DNA of 40,086 nucleotides from a virus. Each line of letters opens with the position of its first letter. Positions within the stretch are counted from its first letter, which is position 1. The stretch is from the IMG/VR virus record IMGVR_UViG_3300046169_000008, positions 1-40,086 of that record; one strand, written 5' to 3'. The notes beneath the pieces are model-generated. The model was not told where the DNA came from. It saw nothing but the letters and a program-made list of their open reading frames with translations, and ran no database searches. Of the stretch, positions 1-8,719 are shown one piece after another. Both the position numbers and the translations under genes were made by a program.

Positions 1-50
1 GCCTCTTTTTCTTTCTTACTCTTGCAGTCTTTAAACCAAGCTGCCTTCAT
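1..50 (-). CDS. Hypothetical protein, N-terminal part (gene crosses the contig join)
   Basis: This is the first part of a small gene whose ATG (50..48) overlaps the portal stop codon in an ATGA arrangement. The first 16 codons read MKAAWFKDCKSKKEKE and then leave the window at position 1. Joining position 1 to position 40086 keeps the frame open into the segment 39894..40086, giving one 80-residue charged protein. I do not recognise the family. Its place between portal and scaffold suggests a head-assembly or virion role, which is inference from position only. Confidence 0.8.
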   Translation of the reverse strand, partial: MKAAWFKDCKSKKEKE

Positions 51-1840
51 TCAATAGGCTCCTCTAGGGCTTGCTCAGGGGCAGGTTCTAGTTCCTGCAT
101 ACCTTGTTCAGCCTTTTCCTCTTGCTCTGCTTCAAACTCGACCTGAGCCTCTGTGACAACCTTCTGTGTCTCCAGCTGTTCAGACACTGCAATGTTCTCA
201 CCAAACAAGGCTGGTTCACCTAACTCATCTGCAAGCAAACGAGCAAACTCTTTACCTGACAGGTGAGACCCGATACTAGGATCAGATGCCTTGATCTGGT
301 ACATCGTTGTAAGGCTCTGCACTCTTTGAGCACGTTCAGCAAAGTGACGAGCACCCATCGGAATAATCTTACCGTTAGCCTTGATGTCATCACGAGTAAT
401 CTGAGTAAAGAAGTAAAGCCCTGTATCCTCGTTTAGAACCTTGGCTGTGTCTTCGTAGTCCATATTACGACGAGCCACTTCAAGCATAGCATTCAAGATA
501 GGCTCAAGGAACACACGTTCAAAGTGAGCAGTCTTGTGTTGGAAGATACGGCCAGCGGCTGTCATCAACTGGTTAACTTCAAAGGCTGTCTTTTCACCAG
601 CACTACGGATACCCATAGCCTCACGAGGAGCACCAGCCATCATCTCCATCTTAGCTTCCAACTCTCTAATCTGGAAGTCAGCATTCAAGGCAGTTGAGTC
701 AGGTACAAGATAACCTACATCGCCTTCATCACCCAAGTAAATACGAGCATTAGGTTCAAAGTCAAAGTCCTCTACGTCACCACGTATCTTCAATACAGGA
801 TAAGCAATCTGATCGAATACGTCTGCCTTGAGATTCTCTAGGTGGTCAATGCGGTACTGCATACCTACAAGATTGTCTAGTGGACCCATGCTGTAAAGGT
901 TGTCAGGACGATCACGCCAGCCTACATGGAAGATAGGGTCACGACCTAAGAAGCTAGGGTTCTCCTCGTTTGACAAAACGTAAGCACGATCTACAATGGT
1001 GATGATACGGTTGTTCATAAACTTACCAGTACCTGTGTCGTAGATGTCACCGTAGAAAGTAAGAATCTCTACGTAATCTGACTCATAGTAATCAGTTAAG
1101 TTGTCAAACCCATCAGCTGTAAAGCCTTCCGACTTGTTTACATCAATGTCGTTACCTTTAGCTGCACCACGATTGCCTAGCATCTTGTCAAAGATGTCAG
1201 CCATGTAATCCTTGTCAGGTGTGTTCTCAACCATACGTTGAACTTCACCTAAGGTTAAGACAGAACGAATAATCTTAGGTGTGTCAGCAAACTCAGCAGC
1301 AATAGGGTTAAAACAAATATCAAAAGGAGAGATACGAACTAGCTTGGGGCCAACGTAATTGACAACCCGATCTCCATCCTCGAACTCTGTCACCTTACGT
1401 TGATAGTCTACTGTAGCAAAACAGTTACCATACTGGATGTAGTCGTTAATAAGTTTACTTGTAGTATTTACGAAGTCAGACTGACGTAGCTTGTTTTGCA
1501 TGTAGGCTTGAATGATGTCACGTTTAATCTTAACATCTGAATCAGAATCTGTAGCCTCAAAACGAAACCAACGCTTCTGTGGAAACAAAGCAGCAAAGTA
1601 GTTAGCATGTAAGTTATCAGCAATCTGTGTTAGCTTTGGAGTAGTTGTAGAGTTAGACCAAGGCAACTTGCTGTTGCTTGTGGTACGAGTGTCTGTAGCA
1701 TAAACGTAGTTACGCAACTCTTTCCACTCTTCAATCTTTTCAGAACGAGAGTTATTCCAAGATGACCAGCGATTAGAGATGTCCACAGCTAAGGCGTGTG
1801 GGTCAATAATGCTTTCAATGTCAATAGTCGTGCCAGCCAT
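47..1840 (-). CDS. Portal (head-tail connector) protein
   Basis: A 597-residue protein with the size and character of podovirus portal proteins, the dodecameric ring at one capsid vertex through which DNA is packaged and ejected. The N-terminal third contains LPWSNSTTTPKLTQIADNLH, a pattern I associate with marine podovirus portals, and the middle includes PIFHVGWRDRPDNLYSMGPL. The C-terminal 40 residues are acidic and glutamate-rich. It lies downstream of the large terminase and just before a small gene and the scaffold, as expected for a portal. It has its own consensus promoter in the 60-bp gap before it (1869..1897). Assignment is from recognised sequence style and gene order. Confidence 0.88.
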   Translation of the reverse strand: MAGTTIDIESIIDPHALAVDISNRWSSWNNSRSEKIEEWKELRNYVYATDTRTTSNSKLPWSNSTTTPKLTQIADNLHANYFAALFPQKRWFRFEATDSDSDVKIKRDIIQAYMQNKLRQSDFVNTTSKLINDYIQYGNCFATVDYQRKVTEFEDGDRVVNYVGPKLVRISPFDICFNPIAAEFADTPKIIRSVLTLGEVQRMVENTPDKDYMADIFDKMLGNRGAAKGNDIDVNKSEGFTADGFDNLTDYYESDYVEILTFYGDIYDTGTGKFMNNRIITIVDRAYVLSNEENPSFLGRDPIFHVGWRDRPDNLYSMGPLDNLVGMQYRIDHLENLKADVFDQIAYPVLKIRGDVEDFDFEPNARIYLGDEGDVGYLVPDSTALNADFQIRELEAKMEMMAGAPREAMGIRSAGEKTAFEVNQLMTAAGRIFQHKTAHFERVFLEPILNAMLEVARRNMDYEDTAKVLNEDTGLYFFTQITRDDIKANGKIIPMGARHFAERAQRVQSLTTMYQIKASDPSIGSHLSGKEFARLLADELGEPALFGENIAVSEQLETQKVVTEAQVEFEAEQEEKAEQGMQELEPAPEQALEEPIE

Positions 1841-1868
1841 AATGACTCCTAGTCCTAGCTATGTGATA

Positions 1869-1897
1869 ATAATACCACACCTTAATTTCTTTGTCAA
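1869..1897 (-). promoter_or_regulatory. Sigma-70-type promoter for the portal gene
   Basis: On the reverse strand TTGACA (1897..1892) is followed by exactly 17 bp and TATTAT (1874..1869), with TGG directly before the -10 box. It occupies the gap between the large terminase stop (1901) and the portal ATG (1840). Three other promoters in the window have the same layout. Confidence 0.75.
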
Positions 1898-1900
1898 CTG

Positions 1901-3445
1901 CTAAAAAGCTACACCACCGAATTTGGGGTGGAATACTACATTGTTTTCTTGACTTCTTATTTTTCTTACAGACATACTTGGCTTGACTGCCACCTCAACT
2001 GCTGCTGCTAAACAGTCTTTACAGTCATCGTGTGCTGGGTTATGTGACACAAGTTCTTCTTCTAACACTTGACAGTTACCACCACGGTAATGGTACATCT
2101 GTAAGTTGTCGTATCGTGGCTCAAGAGTAGCAGCAATCCGTTCTTCTTTGGAACCTTGATGCCTGTTTGGTCTATGCTCATCAATCTTTAAAGCTAGACC
2201 GTTAGGTTTAATGTAGTTATCTTTTAGTTCAGATACAATAGCTGACTGAGCAGCAGTACATTCAGCTCGTAGTTTCCTGAAGTCCCAGCGATTAAGGAGG
2301 TCAAGGATGTGCCGGAAGTACTCAGAAATCTTGTCTGTTTTAAAACGATCAATGTCTAAAACATATACGTTATTTTCATAGTCCACTCCAATGACGACAA
2401 TGGCAGTGTAGTCGGAACGCTTACTGACACTGTAAGCAAAGTCCACAGCTGCACTAACATTTAGTTTACGTCCTTGGTAGTGCCATTGCCCATTGTCACG
2501 GCTAAGATGTTTACGTTCATAGTACTGGAACTTTTCATAAGCAATAGGTTGAGTATCAGGATCAGTCGGGTCATTGTAGTACTGAGCACGAAACTGTACA
2601 CGGTCTAGGTACTGCCCACGTTTCTTGGCTAGGATTTTAATATCGAAACCAAACATCTTACCATCTTTGCGAAGCTGTCGAGGCCAGAGAAAGTCACCAG
2701 TGCCATCACCGTTATCCTCTACTGCTTTTTCCATTACTTCGTAGATACTCTCTTTACCTGTTAACTCACCCTTGTCTGTGTATATGTCTTCTTCCATACC
2801 CATCAGATCAGAGTACAAGTCCTTAGGATGGTAACGTGTACCTACTACCCATTCTCTAGCTTCACTACCCTCAATAGATGATAGCAAAGAGTACTGGGAT
2901 TTAACTTTGTTACGACCTTCCCCAGTGTACGCATTTTCAAATACCACAACATCATCAAGAACTGCAATGTCACAGTGCATCCCAGTAAGGGAAGTAGTGA
3001 GACCACCAGTAAATATAGAAGGGTCACGTATGGCTTCCTTCTTACGGTCTGGGTGATCCAGAGCAATCTCAGATGTAGTCCACTTCTCTCGTTTACTCTC
3101 ATCTTTGTTTAGATGTTCAGGCCAGTACTTCTGGTGTATGTCTGACTCAAAGATGTTCTTAATAAACGATAGCTGTTTCTGAGCTAGGTTAGATGTAGCT
3201 GAGATGTAAAGTACCCGTAGGGTGGGGTTCTTAGTTAACTCCCAAGCTACTCTATAAGCTACCATAGCTGACTTACCGTGGTCACGAGGAAATAAGAGTA
3301 ACTGATGAGTTTTAGCTTCTTGTCTGGTCCACCACTTACACACATCTTCGTGACAATTTCCTAGTACACGTTGAGGTGCTACAAGTTTGATAAATGTAAC
3401 AAGACTGCGTTCAGCAGCTTCTCTTATTTCCTGTGCAGTAGCCAT
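1901..3445 (-). CDS. terL: Terminase large subunit
   Basis: A 514-residue DNA-packaging motor. The N-terminal ATPase domain has a Walker A-like stretch, FPRDHGKSAM, around residues 52-61, and a Walker B motif, CDIAVLDDV, at about 158-166. The C-terminal RNase H-like nuclease domain shows VSAAVDFAYS around 330-339 (candidate first metal-binding Asp 335), RAECTAAQSA near 393-402 (candidate Glu 395) and an Asp-rich HDDCKD near the end. The family translocates DNA into the prohead and cuts it. The Walker A reads RDHGKS, in the style of T7-like terminases. It is preceded by a small unknown gene and followed by the portal. Confidence 0.93.
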   Translation of the reverse strand: MATAQEIREAAERSLVTFIKLVAPQRVLGNCHEDVCKWWTRQEAKTHQLLLFPRDHGKSAMVAYRVAWELTKNPTLRVLYISATSNLAQKQLSFIKNIFESDIHQKYWPEHLNKDESKREKWTTSEIALDHPDRKKEAIRDPSIFTGGLTTSLTGMHCDIAVLDDVVVFENAYTGEGRNKVKSQYSLLSSIEGSEAREWVVGTRYHPKDLYSDLMGMEEDIYTDKGELTGKESIYEVMEKAVEDNGDGTGDFLWPRQLRKDGKMFGFDIKILAKKRGQYLDRVQFRAQYYNDPTDPDTQPIAYEKFQYYERKHLSRDNGQWHYQGRKLNVSAAVDFAYSVSKRSDYTAIVVIGVDYENNVYVLDIDRFKTDKISEYFRHILDLLNRWDFRKLRAECTAAQSAIVSELKDNYIKPNGLALKIDEHRPNRHQGSKEERIAATLEPRYDNLQMYHYRGGNCQVLEEELVSHNPAHDDCKDCLAAAVEVAVKPSMSVRKIRSQENNVVFHPKFGGVAF

Positions 3446-3447
3446 AC

Positions 3448-3675
3448 TTATGCAGCAGCTTCTTCTTTTTGTTCTGGCGCTTCTAATGATTCAGCAAGCA
3501 TTTTAACAAAGGCGTCTCGGCCCACGTTAAGCTGATCCAAGTTAAATTGCGCAGACCCTAGCTTACGATCCAGATCATTGATGTGGTTCAACATAGTCTT
3601 CTGTGCGTCAGTCATGTCTTCGATGTTGTATTCGATGTTGTTGACGGTGATGAGGTTCTTTTCATTTTTACTCAT
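3448..3675 (-). CDS. Small conserved phage protein (DUF6447-like?)
   Basis: A 75-residue protein starting MSKNEKNLITVNNIEYNIED. I chose the ATG at 3675 because AAGGAG lies just upstream; a longer reading to 3723 has no such site and would overlap the previous gene. The pattern of an 'INxxEYxIEDM' start followed by an amphipathic helix resembles short proteins near tail genes in marine phages that I associate with DUF6447, an uncertain recollection. The C-terminus is Glu/Ala-rich. It stops 2 nt before the terminase start, so the two are probably translated together. Function is unknown. Confidence 0.7.
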   Translation of the reverse strand: MSKNEKNLITVNNIEYNIEDMTDAQKTMLNHINDLDRKLGSAQFNLDQLNVGRDAFVKMLAESLEAPEQKEEAAA

Positions 3676-3697
3676 GACAGTCTCCTTTAAGTTTGAG

Positions 3698-3919
3698 TTA
3701 CGAGTTGGCTGCGATTGCAGCATTGGCGGCAGTCATATCTTCTGTAGTCCAGAAGTCTTTGGCTACCATGATTTCCAGATGCTCGACATTACGAGCAACT
3801 GTGTCTGTCCAGTCAGCATCTTCCATGCCTTCTGGTTGTCCAGCGTTAATCAGGTCAACAGAGTGACCCATTGCTGTGTAGTGTTGTGCGATTTCTTCTG
3901 TGGTTGGTGTATCAGTCAT
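3698..3919 (-). CDS. Small hypothetical protein in the tail-fibre region
   Basis: A 73-residue acidic protein (MTDTPTTEEIAQHYTAMGHS...). No membrane segment or signal peptide is visible. The start follows AAGGAGAAAGAC, a good ribosome site. It sits between a probable tail-associated small protein and the short gene before terminase. Family not recognised. In marine podoviruses this position often holds tail-fibre accessory proteins, but nothing in the sequence proves that. Confidence 0.65.
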   Translation of the reverse strand: MTDTPTTEEIAQHYTAMGHSVDLINAGQPEGMEDADWTDTVARNVEHLEIMVAKDFWTTEDMTAANAAIAANS

Positions 3920-3929
3920 GTCTTTCTCC

Positions 3930-4193
3930 TTATGACGGTTTAGGGTGAGCCTGCTTCACGGCTAAAATCTTAGTTTTCCAAGCATCAAGACCGTTGTGAT
4001 AGATGTCATCAAGTTGATCTTCTATGCTTGGGTATGCTGCGGCACGAGATTCTTTATAAGCGTGTGCGGCAACCTCTGCATCAACCGCTGCTTCATCATA
4101 ATCAACGACATTGCCATCTGCATCATAGGCAACAAAATCCACAGTTGTAGCAACATTTGGATATAGCTTGTGTATTGCTTCCAGCTTATGCAT
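3930..4193 (-). CDS. Small tail-fibre-associated conserved protein
   Basis: An 87-residue protein. The C-terminal half carries YPSIEDQLDDIYHNGLDAWK, a motif seen in many small proteins downstream of tail fibre genes in marine phages (phrases of the type 'YPSI-DQLD-iyh-G'). Its start overlaps the end of the 930-residue fibre gene by 8 nt, so translation is probably coupled. A role in fibre assembly or as a fibre chaperone is inference from position and from the recurrence of this motif; no enzymatic residues are evident. Confidence 0.72.
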   Translation of the reverse strand: MHKLEAIHKLYPNVATTVDFVAYDADGNVVDYDEAAVDAEVAAHAYKESRAAAYPSIEDQLDDIYHNGLDAWKTKILAVKQAHPKPS

Positions 4194-6978
4194 TGTCTAT
4201 CTCCATTAAAATCATGATTGAAGCACCATCTGATGCGTTGACATAATGTGTCCCTCCGCCATCGTAACTTATTTTATAAGTAAGCGCAGATGTGCTGTTT
4301 GGGCTATCAACCCAATAGAAAGGATGAACACACTGATTCGAGGAGTTAAATCTAAAATACTGGTATTCTCCGAGTTGAGTTCCATTCCTATACCTATAGT
4401 ATTCTGCCCCACCATCGTACTCTGTGGAAATCTGGCCCATCATTATTATTTTAGAAGTTGTTGCAGTTGGGGTAATGGTGGCACTTACCGCATCTATTTT
4501 TACACCAGCACTTCCACTGACCTGTGACTGGTTTATGGTAGAAACGACCTGCAAAACCTTGCCTCCCCCAGCACCACCAATGCCTGTCCAAGTACCACTT
4601 GAGTCACAGTGCGCCCTTACGTTACCATCCCCATCCGACAACACGATGTTGTTGCTTGAGGTGCGGATGTCCAAGCCGTTTTCATTGCCGTTGTAGCGTC
4701 CTATGATGGTGTTTCTATTGCCAGATTGCATTTGATTACCAGCACCATCACCTACAAAAGTGTTGGAAGTTCCTGTGCTGTAGTATCCAGCAAGACGCCC
4801 AAGATAAGCATTTCTCTCGCCCGTACTATTAGTGTACCCCGCCTGATACCCTACCGCAGTGTTGTTGCTTGCGGTGGTGTTGGAGTACAAAGCAGAATCA
4901 CCAATCGCAACATTGGTGGTGCCTGTAGTATTGGAGGTCATAGCACCACTGCCCAAAGCAGAGTTGGACGCACCTGTTGTATTTGCCCCAAGAGCAGAGT
5001 TACCTACGGCTGTATTTTCATTTGCAGTGGTGTTCGCATCAAGCGCAAGTCTACCAATAGCCGTGTTTTGTGAACCTGTAGTATTACTATACCCAGCTTG
5101 ATAGCCAACAGCAGTGTTGTTGGATGCGGTGGTGTTGGTTTCTAAAGCAGATCGACCAATAGCTACGTTATTTCCACCAGTAGCGTTTGAGTACAATGCA
5201 GCACTACCTATCGCTATATTATTTGAAGCCGATGTATTAGAATATGCCGCCCTATCACCAAGAGCCACATTATACTGTCCGCCACCATTTGTACGTAAGG
5301 CAGTATTACCAAGAGATGTATTTCTTTCACCCGAAGTATTACCATACCCCGCTTGATACCCCACAGCGGTGTTGTAGGATGCGGTGGTGTTGGCTTCTAG
5401 AGCCTCACGACCAACAGCAGTGTTATTTGCTCCAGTCGTGTTAAAGTGCAACGCTTGATAGCCTAAAGCACTGTTGTTATTAGCTGTCGTATTGTTAGCT
5501 AGTGCCTGACGACCAACAGCTACGTTTTCTTCACCAGTCGTATTATCATAGAGTGACTGATACCCAACTGCTGTGTTGTTGCTTGCGGTGGTGTTGGACT
5601 GGAGTGCATAAGAACCGTAAGCCGTGTTGTACTGACCAGTAGTGTTTGCAGTTAACGCTATATAGCCTGAAGCAACATTGTAGCCGCCAGTTGTATTTGC
5701 ATACAATGCATTATAACCAAGAGCAGTATTAAGAAGCCCACTAGTGTTACTATACAGTGTTTTATGACCAACTGCGGTATGACCATTTACGGTACTTGCA
5801 GAGTATAATGACTGATAACCTACCGCAGTGTTGTTGCTTGCGGTGGTGTTATTCGTAAGTGCATCACGACCCAATGCGGTATTATATGACCCCGTTGTGC
5901 TTCGCTCTAAGGCTCCCTCACCGACTGCAACTAGTTCTGCACCTGTTGTATTAGCTGCTAAAGTGTTCATGCCCACGGCAGTATTATAAGAAGCTGTCGT
6001 ATTGTTACCTAAGGAAAACCCGCCAATGGCTACATTAGATGCCCCAGTTGTGTTGTCTTGTAAGGCTGTATGGCCCAAAACAGTGTTGTAAGACGCTGTA
6101 GTATTCGCATACCCTGCGGATTTACCAATAAAGTTATTGCCAGTTCCAGTAGTATTACTATACCCAGCTTGATACCCAACCGCAGTGTTGTTAGATGCGG
6201 TGGTGTTAGCTTGTAAAGCTGAACGACCCAATGCCACATTATTAGAGCCTGTTGTGTTGCTGTCTAAAGCACCCACCCCTACTGAAATTGTATCTGAGCC
6301 TGTTGTATTTGCTAACATTGAATTGAAGCCAAGCGAAACGTTGTTTTGCCCGCTTGTGTTTGCTGTCAAAGACGCAGAACCAATTGCTGTGTTTCTTGAC
6401 CCACTTGTAAGCGCATCTAAAGCAGTATTGCCCAACGCCACGTTGCCTGTACCAACAGGATAATTCCCATCCAGCTTGATTGTGCCGCCATCGATTGACA
6501 CGTTGCCTGTAAAGGCTGCGCCTGTTTCCATTGCAGCGCCAGCAGCGGCCACGTTAGTCGCATCAGTTACGTCAGCGCCAGCTTCAATACCCGCTAGTTT
6601 GCTCTGCTCTGCATCACTGAACTCGTTAGTGTCAGCATTGCTTTCATACGCAGTCTTAATCTCAGCGGCAGTTTGATCTGCTGTAGCACCAGCCTCAATG
6701 CCATCTAGCTTAGTGCCATCTGCTGATACATCACGGCCATCTACGTTTCCAGATACGACCAGATTGGGAACTGTGAGATCACCAGTCATGGTATCGCCAG
6801 AGGTATCTACTTTACCTGTAATGGAGCTTTCTTTAGCTAAGGGGTGACCACCCGCAGTAGAGCCATCATGGACAACAACTGTATCTTTTGTTGTATCAAT
6901 AGTGAGTTCACCCTCAGCACCTGTAAAGGTGGAGTGTTCTGTAGTAGTCCCACGGCGTCTTTTAATCTGCGTTGTCAT
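4186..6978 (-). CDS. Repeat-rich tail fibre / receptor-binding protein
   Basis: A 930-residue fibre. Residues 1-50 (KRRRGTTTEHSTFTGAEGEL, then TVVVHDGSTAGGHPL) resemble the N-terminal domain of major tropism determinant proteins. A coiled stretch with LDGIEAGA repeats follows (about 88-150). Residues ~179-740 are built of about 24-residue units such as NNTAVGYQAGYSNTTG, like the left-handed beta-roll heads of trimeric adhesins and many phage fibres. The last ~125 residues are a non-repetitive globular tip with Tyr-rich loops, the likely receptor-binding knob. It directly follows the coiled-coil fibre gene with an ATGA overlap, so the two may form one composite fibre. Confidence 0.88.
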   Translation of the reverse strand: MTTQIKRRRGTTTEHSTFTGAEGELTIDTTKDTVVVHDGSTAGGHPLAKESSITGKVDTSGDTMTGDLTVPNLVVSGNVDGRDVSADGTKLDGIEAGATADQTAAEIKTAYESNADTNEFSDAEQSKLAGIEAGADVTDATNVAAAGAAMETGAAFTGNVSIDGGTIKLDGNYPVGTGNVALGNTALDALTSGSRNTAIGSASLTANTSGQNNVSLGFNSMLANTTGSDTISVGVGALDSNTTGSNNVALGRSALQANTTASNNTAVGYQAGYSNTTGTGNNFIGKSAGYANTTASYNTVLGHTALQDNTTGASNVAIGGFSLGNNTTASYNTAVGMNTLAANTTGAELVAVGEGALERSTTGSYNTALGRDALTNNTTASNNTAVGYQSLYSASTVNGHTAVGHKTLYSNTSGLLNTALGYNALYANTTGGYNVASGYIALTANTTGQYNTAYGSYALQSNTTASNNTAVGYQSLYDNTTGEENVAVGRQALANNTTANNNSALGYQALHFNTTGANNTAVGREALEANTTASYNTAVGYQAGYGNTSGERNTSLGNTALRTNGGGQYNVALGDRAAYSNTSASNNIAIGSAALYSNATGGNNVAIGRSALETNTTASNNTAVGYQAGYSNTTGSQNTAIGRLALDANTTANENTAVGNSALGANTTGASNSALGSGAMTSNTTGTTNVAIGDSALYSNTTASNNTAVGYQAGYTNSTGERNAYLGRLAGYYSTGTSNTFVGDGAGNQMQSGNRNTIIGRYNGNENGLDIRTSSNNIVLSDGDGNVRAHCDSSGTWTGIGGAGGGKVLQVVSTINQSQVSGSAGVKIDAVSATITPTATTSKIIMMGQISTEYDGGAEYYRYRNGTQLGEYQYFRFNSSNQCVHPFYWVDSPNSTSALTYKISYDGGGTHYVNASDGASIMILMEIDNA
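4850..6460 (-). repeat. Tandem repeat array inside the fibre gene
   Basis: The DNA encoding the central fibre region contains many near-identical units of about 72 bp, typified on the + strand by ctgataccc...gcagtgttgttgct and ggtggtgttgg. The encoded cores are NNTAVGYQ, NTALG and NNVAIG, separated by NTT/NTSG. Some copies (around 4850, 5120, 5370, 5570, 5830 and 6190) are almost identical at DNA level while intervening units are diverged, suggesting a higher-order period of about 240-280 bp. Unit boundaries are approximate. Confidence 0.8.
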
Positions 6979-8057
6979 GCTGCGATACTCCCATAGTCAG
7001 CGGTTTCCCCAGCTGAATCTGTAATAAGTCCAAAGTCCTGAAGATAGCTCAAGGACTCAATTAATGATATTGCTCCAGCTGCTGCTGTACTGGCTGCACT
7101 ACTAGCTGTGACAGCAGAGGCTGCTGCATTCGTTTCTGAAGTAGTTGCATTTGCTTCACTTGTTGCTGCGTTGCTTGCTGATGTTGCTGCCGCAGTCTGA
7201 GAAGCCAAAGCTGCACTAGCTGAACTAGCTGCATTAGTTTCTGAGGTAGCGGCATTGGTTGCTGAGGTAGATGCCTCACTTGCTTTAGTTGTTGCTGTAG
7301 CTGCACTTGCAGCAGCATTTGTTTCTGATGTGGATGCTTCGGATGCCTTGGTTGTAGCTGTAGTAGCCGAAACAGAAGCTGAGGATGCTGAGGATGCAGC
7401 ATTAGTTTCAGACGTAGAGGCGTTAGTTTCTGAAGTAACAGCATTTGTTTCTGAAGTAGCTGCATTGCTTTCAGACGTAGCAGCATTAGATGCGGAGGTA
7501 GCTGCGTTAGATGCTGACGTAGAGGCTGCATTGGCTGAACCTAAAGCAGACGTAGCAGATAACGCAGCATTGGTCTCAGAAGTGGAAACATTAGAAGCAG
7601 AAACAGAAGCCTCAGATGCCTTCGTTGTAGCAGTAGAAGCAGATGTAGCAGCATTGGTTTCTGAAGTAGAAGCATTAGTCTCAGCTAGTTCTGCATTGGT
7701 TTCAGCTGTCTGGGCTGCTGTAGCACTGGTAGCCGCAGCGGTAGCACTAGCAGAAGCCTCAGCTGCTTTAGTTGTAGCAGTTGTAATACCTGCCTCAGCA
7801 GTTGCTTGGGCTGTCTGAGCAGCAGCTAAAGCGGTAGCTGTAGTCTGTACTACATCCTGACCATTAACAAACAGAGCATTAGCATTTAGAATATCATTAT
7901 TGTTTAAGTCTAGGTCAGCCTCCAGAGCATTAGGAGTACTGCCATCTAAAGATAAAGTATTATCGAATGCTTCTCTGATATTTTCAAAGTTAGCATTTAA
8001 CACCTCAGTAGAGTTAAACCCTGACTGTAGTGTAGTTACTGTTGGTTTTTTAGCCAT
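6975..8057 (-). CDS. Tail fibre shaft protein with Ala/Ser/Thr heptad-like repeats
   Basis: A 360-residue protein. The N-terminus (about 1-75: TTLQSGFNSTEVLNANFENI, then LDLNNNDILNANALFVNG) matches the attachment domain common to podovirus fibres. Residues ~80-330 consist of repeats such as TSETNAATSAS and TTKASEAS, low-complexity coiled-coil shaft sequence found in phage side fibres. No globular tip is present: the protein ends at IAA and the next gene begins in an ATGA overlap with the 930-residue fibre. A two-protein fibre, with this as the virion-proximal adaptor, is the simplest reading. Confidence 0.83.
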   Translation of the reverse strand: MAKKPTVTTLQSGFNSTEVLNANFENIREAFDNTLSLDGSTPNALEADLDLNNNDILNANALFVNGQDVVQTTATALAAAQTAQATAEAGITTATTKAAEASASATAAATSATAAQTAETNAELAETNASTSETNAATSASTATTKASEASVSASNVSTSETNAALSATSALGSANAASTSASNAATSASNAATSESNAATSETNAVTSETNASTSETNAASSASSASVSATTATTKASEASTSETNAAASAATATTKASEASTSATNAATSETNAASSASAALASQTAAATSASNAATSEANATTSETNAAASAVTASSAASTAAAGAISLIESLSYLQDFGLITDSAGETADYGSIAA

Positions 8058-8058
8058 C

Positions 8059-8556
8059 TTAGTTAATCAACCCAATCCTTGCTGCATCATCTTCTGTATC
8101 AGCTTTATCCATAGCAGCTTGCTTCAAAGCACCATCTAACTCATCCTTAGACGGGCGACCACGCTTACGTCCATTACCATCTAAGTAACCTGCATCAGCT
8201 AAATACTTCTGAGCATTGTAACTAGCCTTACCCTCATTAAGATCATTAATCATGTTCTTAACTGTACGAGCCTTTAGCTTGAGTACTAACTCTTTCTGCA
8301 TCTGTACGTGATGTTTCTTGAACCACGATAGGTTACACAGATTTTCCCAAACGGAATAGTCCCCAAACACAGCCATTGCAAACTCGTACTCTGTAGGGTC
8401 TTCCATTTCAATATAGATTTTATGAAGGGACTTGTAAGTTGTACCAGCTACAATATGATCTCTCTTCTTTAAAGAATATAAAGTTAAGCTGTTACGGGTA
8501 TCTGGTAGTGTTGTCTCATAGAACCAAGTCTTACTAGGTTTCTTAGCCATTGTCAT
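8059..8556 (-). CDS. Probable terminase small subunit
   Basis: A 165-residue basic protein, first gene of the reverse block. It begins MTMAKKPSK, so the ATG at 8550 is an equally good start; neither has a strong Shine-Dalgarno. The middle contains VWENLCNLSWFKKHHVQMQK, a helical region, and the C-terminal part has an AT-hook-like GRKRGRPSKDEL (about residues 128-139) followed by an acidic tail. Small size, DNA-binding look and association with terL (five genes downstream) suggest the DNA-recognition terminase subunit. This is inference: small terminases are poorly conserved, and a transcription regulator is possible. Confidence 0.55.
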   Translation of the reverse strand: MTMAKKPSKTWFYETTLPDTRNSLTLYSLKKRDHIVAGTTYKSLHKIYIEMEDPTEYEFAMAVFGDYSVWENLCNLSWFKKHHVQMQKELVLKLKARTVKNMINDLNEGKASYNAQKYLADAGYLDGNGRKRGRPSKDELDGALKQAAMDKADTEDDAARIGLIN

Positions 8557-8664
8557 TACCTATTAAAGAAGGAAGGAGATAGACTGTAACTGGTACTAGC
8601 TACAATCTACTCCTATCTTGTTTATCCCTGTAAAGGTATATAGCAGGGGGGACATCTTAATATT

Positions 8665-8693
8665 ATTATACACATACTGATTCAGGTTGTCAA
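8665..8693 (-). promoter_or_regulatory. Consensus sigma-70-type promoter for the reverse (virion) block
   Basis: On the reverse strand TTGACA (8693..8688) is followed by exactly 17 bp and a perfect TATAAT (8670..8665), with GTG directly before the -10 box. It lies about 110 bp upstream of the first reverse gene. Both hexamers match the bacterial consensus completely, so it should be strong and should use unmodified host polymerase. Confidence 0.85.
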
Positions 8694-8719
8694 CACCTAA
8701 TTTACTTTTTATTAAAATT

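Noticed and set aside
2845-3102. 85-residue reverse frame within the large terminase
   Set aside because: Lies out of frame inside terL on the same strand, with the terminase protein well conserved in motif.
4424-6676. Several forward frames of 60-115 residues opposite the 930-residue fibre gene
   Set aside because: Antisense shadows of the repeat array; no ribosome sites and no forward promoter.
4186-6978. Diversity-generating retroelement because of the Mtd-like fibre N-terminus
   Set aside because: No reverse transcriptase, no template/variable repeat pair at the C-terminus was seen.
7255-7818. 187-residue forward frame opposite the fibre shaft gene
   Set aside because: It is the antisense image of the Ala/Ser/Thr repeat sequence; low-complexity repeats often leave the other strand open.
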